A model generated the notes under the pieces. The model did not search any database and was not told where the DNA came from. It saw nothing but the letters and a program-made list of their open reading frames with translations. This document shows, in pieces, positions 10,216 through 21,878 of a DNA stretch of 64,000 bases; the first letter of the stretch is position 1; each line of letters opens with the position of its first letter. The DNA comes from Dipteronia dyeriana. Its lineage: Eukaryota > Streptophyta > Magnoliopsida > Sapindales > Sapindaceae. The stretch lies in the NCBI GenBank assembly GCA_032871835.1, contig CM065296.1, forward strand, positions 10,550,001-10,614,000. The letters run 5' to 3'. Both the position numbers and the translations under genes were made by a program.

Positions 10216-11180
10216 TTCCCGTAAGTAGCGATAATCCAAGATATGGAAGCACCAGTAATGACCCTATGAGATATAGAGCTAGCCGATCATCCTTAGGATG
10301 AACAATTTGTATTGGAAGAGGAAGAACCAAACTAATGGGTGAGTGGGCACCCAGTACATGAACTAGAGGAAGTACCTGTCAGAAGGGACGATCCCTCCAA
10401 GGTAGTCAAGGTCTGGGCTACCCTCGAGCCAAGCGCGAAGGAAGGTTTGATCGAGCTTCTCCAAGAATTCAGCAACATCTTTGCTTAGAGTCATGATGAG
10501 ATTCCCGGGATCCTGATATCATTGGTTGCTCACCGATTAGCAATGGATCCGACCTTTAAACTCGTCAAGCAAAAAAGGCATCACTTTAATGTCGAAAGGA
10601 ACACTGCGGTTAAAGAGGAAGTGGATAAGTTGATTGGAGTAGGCTTCATAAGAGAAGCGCACTACTTCAAATGATCACCAATGTGGTCATGATAACGAAG
10701 GCAAATGGGAAGTGGCGTATATGTGTCAACTACACCGACCTCAATCGGACGTGTCTAAAAGACAACTTCCCTATACCAAAAATTGACCAGCTGGTAGATT
10801 TCATGGTTGGAAACAAGCTTCTCAGCTTCATGGATGAGTTTTCAGGCTACAACCAGATTATGATGCACCTCACCGTTCAAGACAAGACTAGCTTCATCAT
10901 GGGGTTGGGTCTTTATTGCTACAAGGTAATGCCTTTCGGCCTCAAAAACACGGGAGCCACCTACCAGCGATTGGTTAATCGATTGTTCAAACCGAAGATA
11001 GGGAGAACAATTAAGGTGTACATAGATGATATGCTCACCAAATCCTGAGAAGCAGAAGAACACACCAAACATCTCCGCAGGACTTTTAAATAGTGAGGGA
11101 GAACTGAATGCGGTTGAATCCCGTGAAGTGTGCTTTTAGGGTAACAACGGGGAAGTTTTTAGGCTTCATGGTGAATGATA
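10216..11180 (+). pseudogene. E1 reverse transcriptase, frameshifted
   Basis: The N-terminal part is read at about 10490-10665 (HRLAMDPTFK, then EEVDKLIGVGFIREA). A frameshift and stop near 10673 move the frame to 10671-11048. There the fingers/palm motifs follow in order: RICVNYTDLN, FMDEFSGYNQI (first catalytic Asp), MPFGLKNTGATYQ and YIDDM (catalytic Asp pair). A stop after MLTKS breaks the thumb region. The catalytic residues survive, but the frame does not. The enzyme would copy element RNA into cDNA in the particle. Confidence 0.85.
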
Positions 11181-12310
11181 AGGGAATTGAGGCAATCCCG
11201 GAAAGATCCAAGCTATCTTGAACCTAGATTCTCCTACCACTCTTAAACAATTCCAAGTTTTGAAAAGGTGTGTAGCAGCACTCAACAAATCTCGCGTTCC
11301 ACGGATAAGTGCCTTCCCTTAGCAGACTTTCCGGGAGGAACATTAAATTAGACAGTGACAGCGAACGAGCTTTCTAGGACTTAAAGGAGTACCTCGCCAG
11401 CCCAACGCTATTAGTTAAACCAATGTCGGGGGAAGAATTACAGATATACCTGGCAATGTCAGAAATGGCAGTAAGCTGGGCTTTGGTCAATGAGTACAGG
11501 GATGGGATCCAGTGACCTATCTATTATATCAGCCATGCGTTATCCAAACTTGAAAAAGAACTACCTCTCTATAGAGAAGCTCGCATTTGCCTTGGTTACC
11601 TCAACTAGGAAGCTCCGTCCTTATTTTCAAGCCCATACAGTGGCAGTGATAACGGACCAACCTCTACCCCAATTTTTACAGAGACTGGATATATCTGGAA
11701 GGCTGGTCCTATGGGCTTTGGAGCTTACCCAATTTGACTTGAAATACATACATCGAACATCGAACATCGAACATCGATCAAAGCTCAGGCCCTAGCAGAC
11801 TTTGTAGCTGAGTTCTCAGCCCTCTCGAGCGAAGAGACACTAGTAACACTAGGTCTCGCTCCTGAGAAATTTCAAGAAGGCAACAATTGATATGAAGATT
11901 GTAAAGCCTAGACCCTTTACACTAATGGGGCATTTGGGAAGCTAGAGGGAGGTGTTGGCATAGTCCTGATCAATCCTGAAAAAATGAAGTGTTGCCACTG
12001 TTTTAGGTTCTAATTTAAAGCAACCAATAATGAAGCCTAGTAAGAAGATCACCCTCGAGCTTAGGGCTGATTACCTGCATGTCAAGAGCGACTCACTACT
12101 CATTGTCAACCAGGTTACAGGACTTTACCAAGCCAAAGGCGATAACATGGCAGCTTACCTGAAGCTAGTTCAGCAACTGAGGGAAAGGTTCAAGGGATTC
12201 TAGAACAAGCAAATACCTCGACAGTAAAACCATCGGGCGGACATCCTAGCAAACATAGCAGTGAATGAAGGTCAAGCTCTATCTAAGGGAGTACCCCTCT
12301 AGGTGATCTC
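11181..12310 (+). pseudogene. E1 RNase H and second (archaeal-type) RNase H region
   Basis: The first RNase H is seen at about 11440-11810 (PIYYISHALSKLEKE, split by a frame change, then LRPYFQAHTVAVITDQPL and WALELTQFDLKY). A second RNase H-like stretch follows at about 11900-12270: TLYTNGAFGKLEGGVGIVL, then KCCHCFRF and FKATNNEA. Two RNase H domains in a row are a known feature of Tat elements, in which the second one is thought to be active. Many stops are present. A trinucleotide-like ACATCGA repeat at about 11752-11777 is an extra local expansion. Confidence 0.7.
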
Positions 12311-13575
12311 CTAATCAAGCATAACGGCAGACAAAGAAATTTTCCCTGTGAACCGACTGCACTGTTGGAAGGACCCGATAACTGTCTACCATTAGGAAGG
12401 AAAGCTTTCAAGAACCCCGACCAAGCCTGAAAAATCAAAAGATCGTCAGTTCGGTATTGCCTAATAGATGGACACCTCTATCAAAGGGGAAAATCCCTTC
12501 CTCTACTTCAATGCCTTCATCCGGACGATGCCAGTAAGGCATTGAGAGAGGTCCACTCTAGGGACTGTGGAAATCACATCGGATGGGAGGCTCTAGCATA
12601 TCAAGTGCTCCAAATGGGGTATTACCGGCCAACGATTCACAAAGACACAAAGAGTTTTGTACAAACCTATGAACCGTGTCAGAGAACCTCGAACTTGAGT
12701 CACCTACCACCGGAGTAGCTGTCATCTCTCAGCTCAACTTACCCTTTTACCATGTGGCTGGTCGACCCGATCGGACCGCTTCCTATAGCTCATGGGCAAG
12801 CGAAGCATGCTATAGTGGCAATCGACTATTTTACAAGATCGGTCGAGGACGGGCCTCTTTCTCAAATATCAGAAGAAAATATGACGAAGTTCATCAAAAC
12901 CAACATGGTCTGTAGGTTCAGGACTCCACTTATCATTATAGCAGACCTAGGTTAACAGTTTGACAATGCTCAATTCAAACACTTTTGTGAAGGTTTGGGG
13001 ATCGATAACAGGTTCACTTCAGTGGTCCACCCTCAGACTAACGGGCTAGTCGAATCCAACAATAAGACTATCAAGAAGCTATTGAAGAAGAAATGTCGAG
13101 GAGCTACCTGAGGTTCTTTGGACATACCGGACTTTAACGAGAACAGCTACCGGAGAGACACCCTACTTCCTAGCCTTCAGGGTGGAAGCAGTACTTCCTA
13201 TCAAGCATAAATTGACCTTATTCAGGGTACAACACTTTGAACCTGAGAGTAACGGGGTCAAGCTCCGAGCTAATATAGATCTCCTAGATGAGAAACAGAA
13301 CTAGGTAGTAGAGAAAGTAGTGAAATACCGGAGCAAGATTGCCCGGCATTTCAACAGAAAGGTCAGAGCCCAGAATTTCTAGGAAGGGGATTTGGTTCTT
13401 AGGAAAGTGATCCTGAACACCTAGAAAAGGTTGGATAGAGTCTTAGAACTCAACTGGGAAAGGCCATATTTGGTAAAGATGGTGAACCGCAATGGGGCAT
13501 ACAAGCTTGAAGATATAGAGGGTCGACCTGTCGACCACACCTAGAATGCTGATCACTTGAGGAAGTTCTATCCCT
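12311..13575 (+). pseudogene. E1 integrase, decayed
   Basis: The zinc-binding N-terminus is partly readable (H...H near 12540-12600, then CQRTSNLSHLP with the first Cys changed). The catalytic core shows all three acidic positions in context: the Asp of LVDPIGPLP, the Asp of IADLG before QFDNAQF, and the Glu of NGLVESNNKTIKKLL. The C-terminal part runs to LRKFYP and a stop near 13575. Several in-frame stops and frame changes occur. The enzyme would insert cDNA into the chromosome and make the 5-bp duplication. Confidence 0.8.
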
Positions 13576-13757
13576 AAACAGGGGACTCTTGAGAAGACTA
13601 CCTCCATTTAGGTTTCAATTAAATTCCCAATAACAATGTACTCCATTTTGATCTTCAATAAAGTCTGCAATTTCTCTATCTCCGATTATGTTCTCCATAA
13701 GCTGTTAATTTCTCTATATACGATTAGGTTCTCCACAAATCAGTTCACCAAAACCAC

Positions 13758-14160
13758 CTCGAGACCAGGGACCAGTCGGGGAAGCCCCGTCACTATCCTT
13801 GATGTCTTGGCCGGGCACCACCCCTCGCCAAGAAGGGTCTGAGTGTAAGAGCATAGTTTTTAGCCAGACCTCGAGACCAGAGATCAGTCGGGGAAATACC
13901 CTCACTACCCCTGATGCCTTGGTCGGGCACCACCCCATATCATGAAGGGTCTGAGTATAAGAGCATGGCTGTCATCCAGGTCTCGAGACCAGGATATAGG
14001 TTGATAGCCCTCATAATGCCTTGGTCGGGTACCACCCCTGCCGATAAGGGTCTGAGTATAAAAGTATAATTTCCATTCAGATCTAGAGACCAGGATATAA
14101 CTCGATAACTTTCCTGATGCCTCGATCGAACTACCATCCGAGAAGGATCTAAGCGTAAAT
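13758..14160 (+). repeat. E1 tandem repeats after pol
   Basis: Four copies begin CTCGAGACCAG or CTAGAGACCAG at 13758, 13870, 13982 and 14082, so the spacing is 112, 112 and 100 bp. Each contains CTTGGTCGGGCACCACCCC and GGGTCTGAGT. The reverse complement of the same unit forms the 99-bp arrays in E2 and E5. The array lies between the pol stop and the end of the antisense gene. Confidence 0.85.
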
Positions 14161-14833
14161 AACATTTTTGCTTACAGGATCGAAGTCACCATGATAATAT
14201 ACTCCCCCGAATGATAAAAAAAAGTGTATCTAAGTTTGCACGAGAAGTCGTCAAGCATGTGAGACGCATCGCAAGGGAACTCTACCCAAAGATATGAATT
14301 CCTACCAAGTGCTAAAAATTGGAGCTAGATGTCTACCCAGCTAGTATGCTTACGCTTAACAGATTCAGAGTTTTTTTCTACCAGATTCAATTAAGTCAAA
14401 ATTATTTTGGAGGTAACGCCTAGGTCAAGATCAGAAATGAATCAAGGAATTCTCAACAAAGGTAGAATTTCATAATCAAGATCAGCATAAAGAAATCTTA
14501 ACAAAGTTTTCTTTAATGCTAAGGGAGCCTATCCCCTTGTAAGGCTACAATCATCAATCAAGGATCCCAACCCCCGATTCCCGGCTTTATATAAATAAAA
14601 ATCTATTAAACTAGTCACAGGTAAAACAGGGTGCCCACCCCCTTTCCGAGAAATCAAAATAATTGATGAAAAGATTGTATCAAGCTCCAGCATCCTCCTG
14701 GTTCCCTCTCACTGCTCATCCTCCATGATGGTCTTTACCCTGCGCCACTCCTTCCGGTGGTTGCTCATCCTAGTTGGCCACTTCTACTACTCATTCTTCC
14801 AAAGGTTGCTCATCTGCCTACAGTTCCGTATGG
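14161..14833 (-). other. E1 3' region of the antisense gene
   Basis: No separate gene is seen. On the minus strand this follows the third exon of the antisense gene and includes a decayed C-terminal tail (about 14700-14833), a GGTGGGCACCC stretch that also follows the E2 and E5 genes, and AATAAA-like sites near 14595. It probably held the 3' UTR of the antisense transcript. Confidence 0.5.
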
Positions 14834-17304
14834 TCATAACCTCAGATGAATGGCCGCATCCATAAGGATAGTCGCTGCCTCCATTCTGCTCCATTCAACC
14901 TCCAACTCTATTCTAGAGGGTTCATCAAAGCAGTCTCTGGTTCCCTCATGGGCTTCTAGTCGAACAACTTCAGGCTGCACGAGCCGAACCCCACTTGAGG
15001 ATTCCCCGGGACCCAAGACTGAAAGGATAGAAAAAGAAAAAGGAGGAAGATCTGTCTTAACCGGAAGTTTCCAGGCTCCAACCATGCTTGAAGGGCCCGC
15101 TCCAACCATGCTAGAAGGGCCCGCTCCATCACCATTAAGATGAGACTTCTCTGTAACCTTAGCCATGATCTCTTCTCTATCCCAATTGGAAATTTTGGAT
15201 AGATCGAAGGAAAATGGGAGAGCTTCAACGACGTGGAAGAAGGCATAAAAATACCCATCACTGAAGGAGGCATCCACCTCGGATTGCAACATGGCTACCT
15301 GAGCATGCAAGGTCTGGTTCTTGATGTCTAACATCTTAGGCTCAGCTTTCCAAGTGTCTCTTTGCTTAGCTCGGCATTCAGAGTGAAGGGTTTCTTGATT
15401 AAAGGAACATTTTAACCTCTCATAGTTGTAGTGAATCTCGGTTAGCTCCACTTCAATCCCCCTATGGCTAGATGTCATCTCCTACATTAAAGCTTGAGCT
15501 CGAGCCAACAACCTCATGGCCCTCTCAGCTTCAGCCTCAGCTTTAGCTACACGATCGTGAAGAGAGGTCATCTGATGACCCATGCCCACGTTGAATTTGA
15601 AAGCATACAGGTTGAAAAAAGTTCAAGTTAGAAAATGATCAAGCTAGCCGTCACTAGAAAAAATGAAGGATGATGGTTACCTCGACCAAAAAGGTAAGTC
15701 TTTTGGTGATCAAGATGTCTACGAGCATTAAAGCCATCAGGAAAAAACTGCCACCTGGGCATGATGCAACAAATTGCCCCAAGCCCTTATCAAGCATGGC
15801 AAAGCTCGGTTGATGTTGTGGACCAACGAGAGGAACCTCCTCAACACCAGCCTCGGGGTCCTACAAAGATCGAGGAATCAAGGATACGGATGAAGGGGAA
15901 GAAACATCTAGCAAGTTAACCATAGGGGCGATAGAAATAGCTACAACAACAGTGGAGGCAACTAAAGAAGGAGCAATAGTAGTTGCATCAGCAGCCTGAG
16001 AAACAGAGGTTCCTTTGGTCCGTACCTTGGTAGCCCGCGATACGAGAAGCACCATATTGGACCTAAACTGGGAAGGGGACGAAGTAGGAATGGGCAAAAC
16101 CCCAGCTGGAACAGTTGGCTCCCCTTTCTCTAAGGTAGCCAAAGAGACTCCGTGGGTCAACCTGGCAGGAGGAGGAGGGATGTGAGCTTGCTGGGTTTCA
16201 CGGGAAACTGGAGCGACAACAAAAACTATTAAAAAAAAAGAGGAGAAAGGTGTCAGAATCAAACTAGCCATTGAAACAGAGCAGGATAGCTCAACATTAC
16301 TTTACTTATGAGGAGTAGCAGTAGAGATAAACATGTATTGATTTAACCTACGAGGATCGAAGGGATCAGCAGTAGGAAACTTCAATTTCAAATAATTTAT
16401 ATGGAGGATGGCCTTCAAGATTGCTTTAGATTCAGCGGGTAAAGAATCCCAATCCCACGATGGTTTGTCATCGAAAGTTATGGGGACCTCGAGCTCGTTT
16501 TCGCAAATGAAGATCGAGCTGCCTCAATCATCCCCCACCAGAATCTATTCCTCCTTCCATGCGAGTTCTTTCTTTGAAGTGTCAGGAATGATAAAGTTGA
16601 GCATATTCTTAGCTTTCACATAGAACTAACCTCGGGGGGCACCAGATTGGCTTTCAATCTAAAAGAGGTAAGCCAACTCCTCTACACCGGGCTCCTTGGT
16701 AAATTTGCTCAGCTGGCACTGTTCCCTCCACAGCATAAGGAAGACAATTAGATGTCTCCAGAAGCCAGGCGTCAACTGGAGAGGAGCTAACTGTAGAGCA
16801 TTAAGAGCTCGTCGGAGGGTAGGATGAAAGAGAAGCCTGACCCTATTCTCGAGAGCCCTTACATGAATTGGAAGCATGCCTTTAGAAGGATTGAAGAGGT
16901 TACAATTTTTGGGAGGAACTAAGATGGACATGTTGCCAGTGATGCAATACTTGGACCTTAGGCAATCAATCGAATTCAGATCAGTGGTAGAATTTAGGAT
17001 GACCCTGAAATCGTAAGGAGGAAGCCTCTCTAGAGAAGGATTGGCAACTGTAACTTGGCCCTTCCCAACATCAGCATCTTTAGGTTCCCTATCAGAATCT
17101 CTGTCGACCAAGTTAAGTGGGCCATCAGGTCTGTTAGAGAACCCGGTCCCAACAGCTACGTTCTTGCTTGGCCGATGACGTTGCTGGTTTGAAGGAGGAT
17201 CGTCGTTTTTGAAATCTCATTGCGCCCATTTACCATGGGCAAGAATGAAGACTTCATCGCCATCTGCTAAGGGAGTCTCTAGTGTCACGGCTAATTTTCG
17301 ACAT
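14834..17304 (-). pseudogene. E1 antisense gene (Transposase_28-like), decayed
   Basis: The gene faces away from gag-pol. From the ATGTCGA start (17304) the exons are 16310-17304, 15681-16225 and 14834-15604. The first holds a domain like the plant 'putative gypsy type transposon' family, with a LPPYDF segment followed by HPTLRRALNALQLAPLQLTPG-like sequence (17111-16659). The third has a coiled-coil-like part (MLDIKNQTLHAQVAMLQSEV) and the conserved NWDREEIMAK motif. A frameshift follows the start and a stop replaces a Gln codon at about 16658. Both introns have a broken site: the first donor reads AT instead of GT (16309-16308), and the second acceptor AT instead of AG (15606-15605). A 24-bp in-frame duplication (GAGPSSMV twice) is private to this copy. 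Function is unknown. Confidence 0.7.
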
Positions 17305-17443
17305 GGTAGAGGGAATCTTCTAGTCAGAAGAAAGAAAAGATAGAGGTGTTGCTCGAAAAGGTAACGAGAGGTAGTTTTCTTCTTTTTTGAAAATTTAAAA
17401 ATTGAAAGAAAGAAAGTGTGAGGAAGACGGTGAGGCAACCGGG

Positions 17444-17451
17444 TTTAAATA
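17444..17451 (-). promoter_or_regulatory. TATA box of the E1 antisense gene
   Basis: The minus strand reads TATTTAAA about 140 bp before the ATGTCGA start. The same octamer precedes the antisense genes of E2 (20133-20140) and E5 (57443-57450). A TGACGTGGC motif lies upstream on the same strand (17556-17564), comparable to TGACGTGTC in E2 (20014-20022). Confidence 0.6.
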
Positions 17452-17697
17452 TAGGTAAATTCAATTATACGAAAGCAAATTTTTCGGTAGAGATTGCCTC
17501 GAATCTTATGGCGTAACATAGCCGGATTGTTTTGAGAACGTGTCATTCTCTACTCGCCACGTCACCCCGTACATTTAATGAGAGGATTTCCACCCAAATT
17601 ATTGTAGTGACAATGGAGGAAAAAATTTCCCAATTAAAACGGGAAGTCTGACTCCAACCCCAACTCAATCACAGGTGTTCAAGTCATATGGGACTTC

Positions 17698-18757
17698 TGT
17701 TAATAGCCAAATTTGGCTAGGAACCCAAGGAAAATTTTCCACCATCCTAACCCGGGTCCAAGTCCGAGATCACCTACCATGGTACCACGGTTCCTGGGGA
17801 CAAGCTGTTGGGCCACCCCGTAGAAGCGAGGAAAGGTCATCACGCTCTAGGATCGCCCTAAAAGGAGCCTAACACGATCAGATCAAGTTTCGTACACCGA
17901 AGCAAGACCCTAGGGTAAGCCCGATACATGATGATCCAGACTCCCCGAAGTCGAAATTACCTCACATCATCCCTAGAAGCCCGCCATCCTCTCCAGACGT
18001 AAAGAGGGACCCATAAGGACATTAAGTTTGTACTGCAGTATCACTCCATTTCGCAGAGGGAAGATTCGAATCTATCTGGACATGTAAGAGGAAGCTCGCT
18101 GAAGCTCCGTTACCACCGAAGAGCGCCACAGGTCAATCTCTAGATCCAGGGGACCTGGAAAGGTTAGACCAAGCTCCTGGCACCAAGTCAGAGCATAAGT
18201 ATATCTCGTTATTTAAGTAACTCCATGAGGCATCTTACCATGAAGGAACACAAGATCATATCTACACTCCAACAAACATTAAATCACCGTGTACTTGCAG
18301 GGCAAGTGATTGAGTCCAAAAAGGAAACAAACTTATCTCTACCCAAGATACTCTATAATTTGTTATTATTCAGAGTCAATGACGTTTAAAATAAAGGATC
18401 CTGCCCAATAAGAGGGGATTGGATTCGAAGAATAATGGTGGGAGAACCATGAGTTTAACCTAATTGGATTGTGTATAAATAGGCCCGATCATGCACAGGA
18501 AAAGAAGAGGCAGAGATAAAGGAGAGTGTTTGATTTTGCCTAAATTTATGATCAGAACATGACCACCATAGCTATCTACTTCTTGACAGGCACGAAGCTG
18601 GCACCCTACTGTACCCTAGAGAGGTTGATAGTATTTGAGTGATTTTTGTATACACCATATGATTCATCAATTAAGCAATTCAAATTCCCTTTGCTTGTCG
18701 TATTTGCACTTAGCCTGGTATTCACCTTCACACTTATCATCATACGAATAAACTAGG
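17698..18757 (+). repeat. E1 3' LTR, left part
   Basis: The repeat starts TGTTAATAGCC after a GGGACTTC polypurine-like stretch. It matches 6579-7660 of the 5' LTR and stops at CTAGG (18753-18757), where E2 is inserted. The missing end lies at 48338-48429. Confidence 0.85.
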
Positions 18758-19881
18758 TGTTAACGAGAAATTTGTTCAAGGTGAGAAATTCCAACTAACA
18801 CCCTTGAGGCCACTATCACGGAGGTGGTGGCCAATGACGGTACTTTTGATACCTGACCTGCTTAGATAGAAATGAATGTTTGAATGACAATATCAAATGA
18901 GAGCTTTATTATTGATCACTCGTGGTATACAAAAATCTTTCACATACACTCACAATCTCTCTAGGACATCAGAAGGTGGCAACTTCGTGCTTGTCAAATA
19001 GTAGATACAATGATGGTCGTGTTCTGATCACAGAATTTAGGCTCGACATAATTCTCTTTCTTTATCACTCTATTTTTTCCTATTAAAACTCATTGACTTC
19101 GAGTAACCTTCGGACTCAAGATTGTCGTTGGAGGAGATATGTTTGTTTCCTCTTTAAAATCAAACTCTCGTCTTACACGTATACAGCATTTAATTTTCGT
19201 TATAGCGTAGACATGATCTTGCGTGTATTCGTGGCATGATTCTCCGTGGAAGTCATTAGCTATTTTGTAAAGCAAGGCAGATCCATGCTTTAGTTTTGAT
19301 TTTAGAAACTTGGGATGGCCTTGCAGGAACTTACAGGAGGCAGTGTAGTCTAGGCAAGATTCTTCTCTTATGCCTAAATAGGTTACAGGCGTCCCTCTTT
19401 GAATCTAAACATCAACGAATCTGATCCTTTTAGAGGCTCTCTCTGTGTATTTGACAGGGACAACGGGCTTCTAGAGAGGTAGATGGGCTTCTAGCTTAGG
19501 CTACAAGTTAAATCTAACCTTGGGAGGCCCTGGTCTGGAAGGAGCTCTTTCTTGTTTATGTCGAGCTTCGTTTCGATTGCTTCTTGAGCTTAGAGATCCT
19601 TTCTAGCTTTCACGGGGTAGTCTTGGAGCCTGACCGTAGGAATTGAGATTTCGAGATAGGTGATCTTGAGAAGCCCGGGTTCCAATGTTCGCATAAGGGC
19701 CCGACCTGATCGTGCCTATCTTTATCCCTGCTAACTCTGAAGCCCGATCATCCTTCCCTGCTTTTACGGGGTAGCTTTCTGGTTCGCCTGGGGTCCCATG
19801 AATGGTGAATTCGGGCTTTGATTTGATCTAGGACTGTGGAAAATTTCTCTTTGATCCCTTAGCAAAATTTTACTATTAACA
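18758..19881 (-). repeat. E2 3' LTR
   Basis: The 1124-bp repeat has TGTTAAC at its left and TTAACA at its right edge. It matches 47096-48332 but lacks about 115 bp that hold the TATA box there (a gap near 19087). To the right a GAAGTCCCCTCTGAC stretch is the minus-strand polypurine tract (AGAGGGGACTTC). Confidence 0.85.
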
Positions 19882-20013
19882 GAAGTCCCCTCTGACTTGA
19901 ACATATGTGGTAGAGTTGGGGTTGGAGTCAGATTCCTTATTTAATTGGGAAATTTCCCGTTATGAAATAATTATTGTGAATCTCGAATGAAATCCTCTCA
20001 TTAATTGCTCAGG

Positions 20014-20140
20014 TGACGTGTCAAGCTTGAATTTGTGTGCTCCTTGAAGAAAACCTGGATATATACAGCCCTCTTCGTGGTTCGAGGTAATCTTCCCAAG
20101 GATATCCCCGTCGTCACTGCAACCCTAACCTCTATTTAAA
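20014..20140 (+). promoter_or_regulatory. Promoter region of the E2 antisense gene
   Basis: TGACGTGTC (20014-20022) carries an ACGT core of the bZIP-binding type. TATTTAAA (20133-20140) lies about 145 bp before ATGTCGA (20284). Both have counterparts at similar places in E1, and the TATTTAAA box also in E5. Sequence conservation in copies whose ORFs have decayed separately supports a true promoter. Confidence 0.6.
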
Positions 20141-21504
20141 TTCAAACTCACTGCCACTTCCTCATGCATTCTTTCACTTTTAAATTTTCAAACTTGCTCT
20201 CTCTTCCTATCTTTTTCGGCTGCATCATTGTTTTTCATCCACCTTTAAGCTTTTTTCCTCCATCTTCAAGCCCTATTCAATCAATGTCGAACTTTTTCAG
20301 ACAGCATTGACGCCATGGTCGAGGGCACTGATGGCCCCGATTTCGTTTCTCAAACATGGGTGAGAGGAATTTTGAGCGATGAGAATTCTTCCCCGGTTCG
20401 TCAGCGTCGTCGCTCTAGTATGAATGTCTCAATCGGCTCTGGATTCTCGAATAAGCCCGACAACCCTCTGAACTTGGTTGATAATGATTCTGACGTAGGA
20501 GTGAGAGACGGTGTCGCTAGGAGGGGTGAAGTCATGGTAGACGGTCTTCTTTCGACAGAGCTTCCGCCTTACGACTTTATGGTCATTCCCAATTCCAATG
20601 TTGATCCTAATTCTCTCAATCGTATAAGGTCCAAGTATGGTATTCCTGACAGCGTTTCTCTCACCATCTCTTACAAAGACTACGACATTTTTAACCCTTC
20701 AAAAGATGTCCTTCCAAATCACATGGTGGCCCTCGAGAGTGGGGTCAGGCTTCCCCTCCATCCTACCCTGCGGCTAGCTCTCAATGCCCTTCAACTAGCT
20801 CCTCTCCAGTTGATGCCCGGCTTCTAAAGGTATCTAATCGTCTTCCTCGTGCTGCGGAGGGAGCAGTGCGAGCTTAGTAAGATAACCAGGGAGCTCAGAG
20901 CAGAGGAGCTAGCTTTCCTCTTCCAAATTGGGAGCTTGGCAGAGGTTCCCCGAGGTCAATTCTATGACAAAGCCAAGAACAAGCTTAATTTCATCATCCC
21001 TAGAGTTTCAAGGAAGGACCTGGCTTGGAAAGAGGAGTGGATTTTAGCTGGTGATGATTGGGGGAGCTCGATCTTTATAGGTGGGCATGAGTTTACGGTC
21101 CTCATGACTTTCAACAACAAACCATCATGGGATCAGGACTCCTTGCCCTCCGAATCCGAAACGGTGTTGAGGACCATCCTCGCCAGGAACTACCTGAATC
21201 TGAAGTATCCAATGGCTGATCTCTACGATACTTGCAGGGTGAACCAATATATGTGGATCTCTGATGGTACCCCTCGTAAGTAATATTAAGTTATTGTGCT
21301 TCATTCTGTTAGCTGGCTGGCTTCTGATATTCTTCCTTTTTTCTTTTTCTTTCACTTTTTTGACAGTTTTTTTTGTTACTCTAGCCTCCTGTGAAGTTCG
21401 GCAAGCTCAAACCCCTCTCCCTCCTGCTAGATCATCATGGGGAGTCTTCTCGGTTACCTTAGAGAAAGAGGGGCCATCCATTCCAGCTGTTGTTTAGCCT
21501 GCTC

Positions 21505-21566
21505 CATCTCCATCTCCATCTCCATCTCCATCTCCATCTCCATCTCTATCTCCATCTCCATCTCCT
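21505..21566 (+). repeat. (CCATCT)n hexamer repeat
   Basis: About ten CCATCT units with few changes lie in exon 2 of the E2 antisense gene. As a multiple of three it codes for alternating Ser-Pro and keeps the frame. Confidence 0.9.
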
Positions 21567-21824
21567 ACATAAGCTAGGTCTAGGATGGCTATTCTTGCAT
21601 CACAGGCTACCAAGGCGCTAATCAAATGAGGCCCTGCTTCCAGGCTGCTAAACTAACCATCTCTACCTCTTCACCAGATACCTCTACTATTGCTGTTGCT
21701 TCCTCAATTTCCTTACTAGAGGCCTTACCCCCTCCATCTAAGCTTCCAACTCTTCAGGCTTCGACGGGCTCGGAGGCTGGTGTCTTTGAAGCTCCACCTG
21801 CTTACCCCAAACGCCAACCGAACT

Positions 21825-21825
<1 letters not shown>

Positions 21826-21877
<52 letters not shown>
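21826..21877 (+). repeat. 52-base G homopolymer
   Basis: An unbroken run of 52 Gs follows CCGAACTC inside exon 2 of the E2 antisense gene. E1 and E5 have no such run at this point. It could be true expansion, a G-quadruplex-forming tract, or a sequencing or assembly artefact. Confidence 0.9.

Positions 21878-21878
<1 letters not shown>

Noticed and set aside
14850..15143. Plus-strand frame in E1
   Set aside because: It is the shadow of exon 3 of the minus-strand antisense gene, which has recognisable motifs and homologues in E2 and E5.
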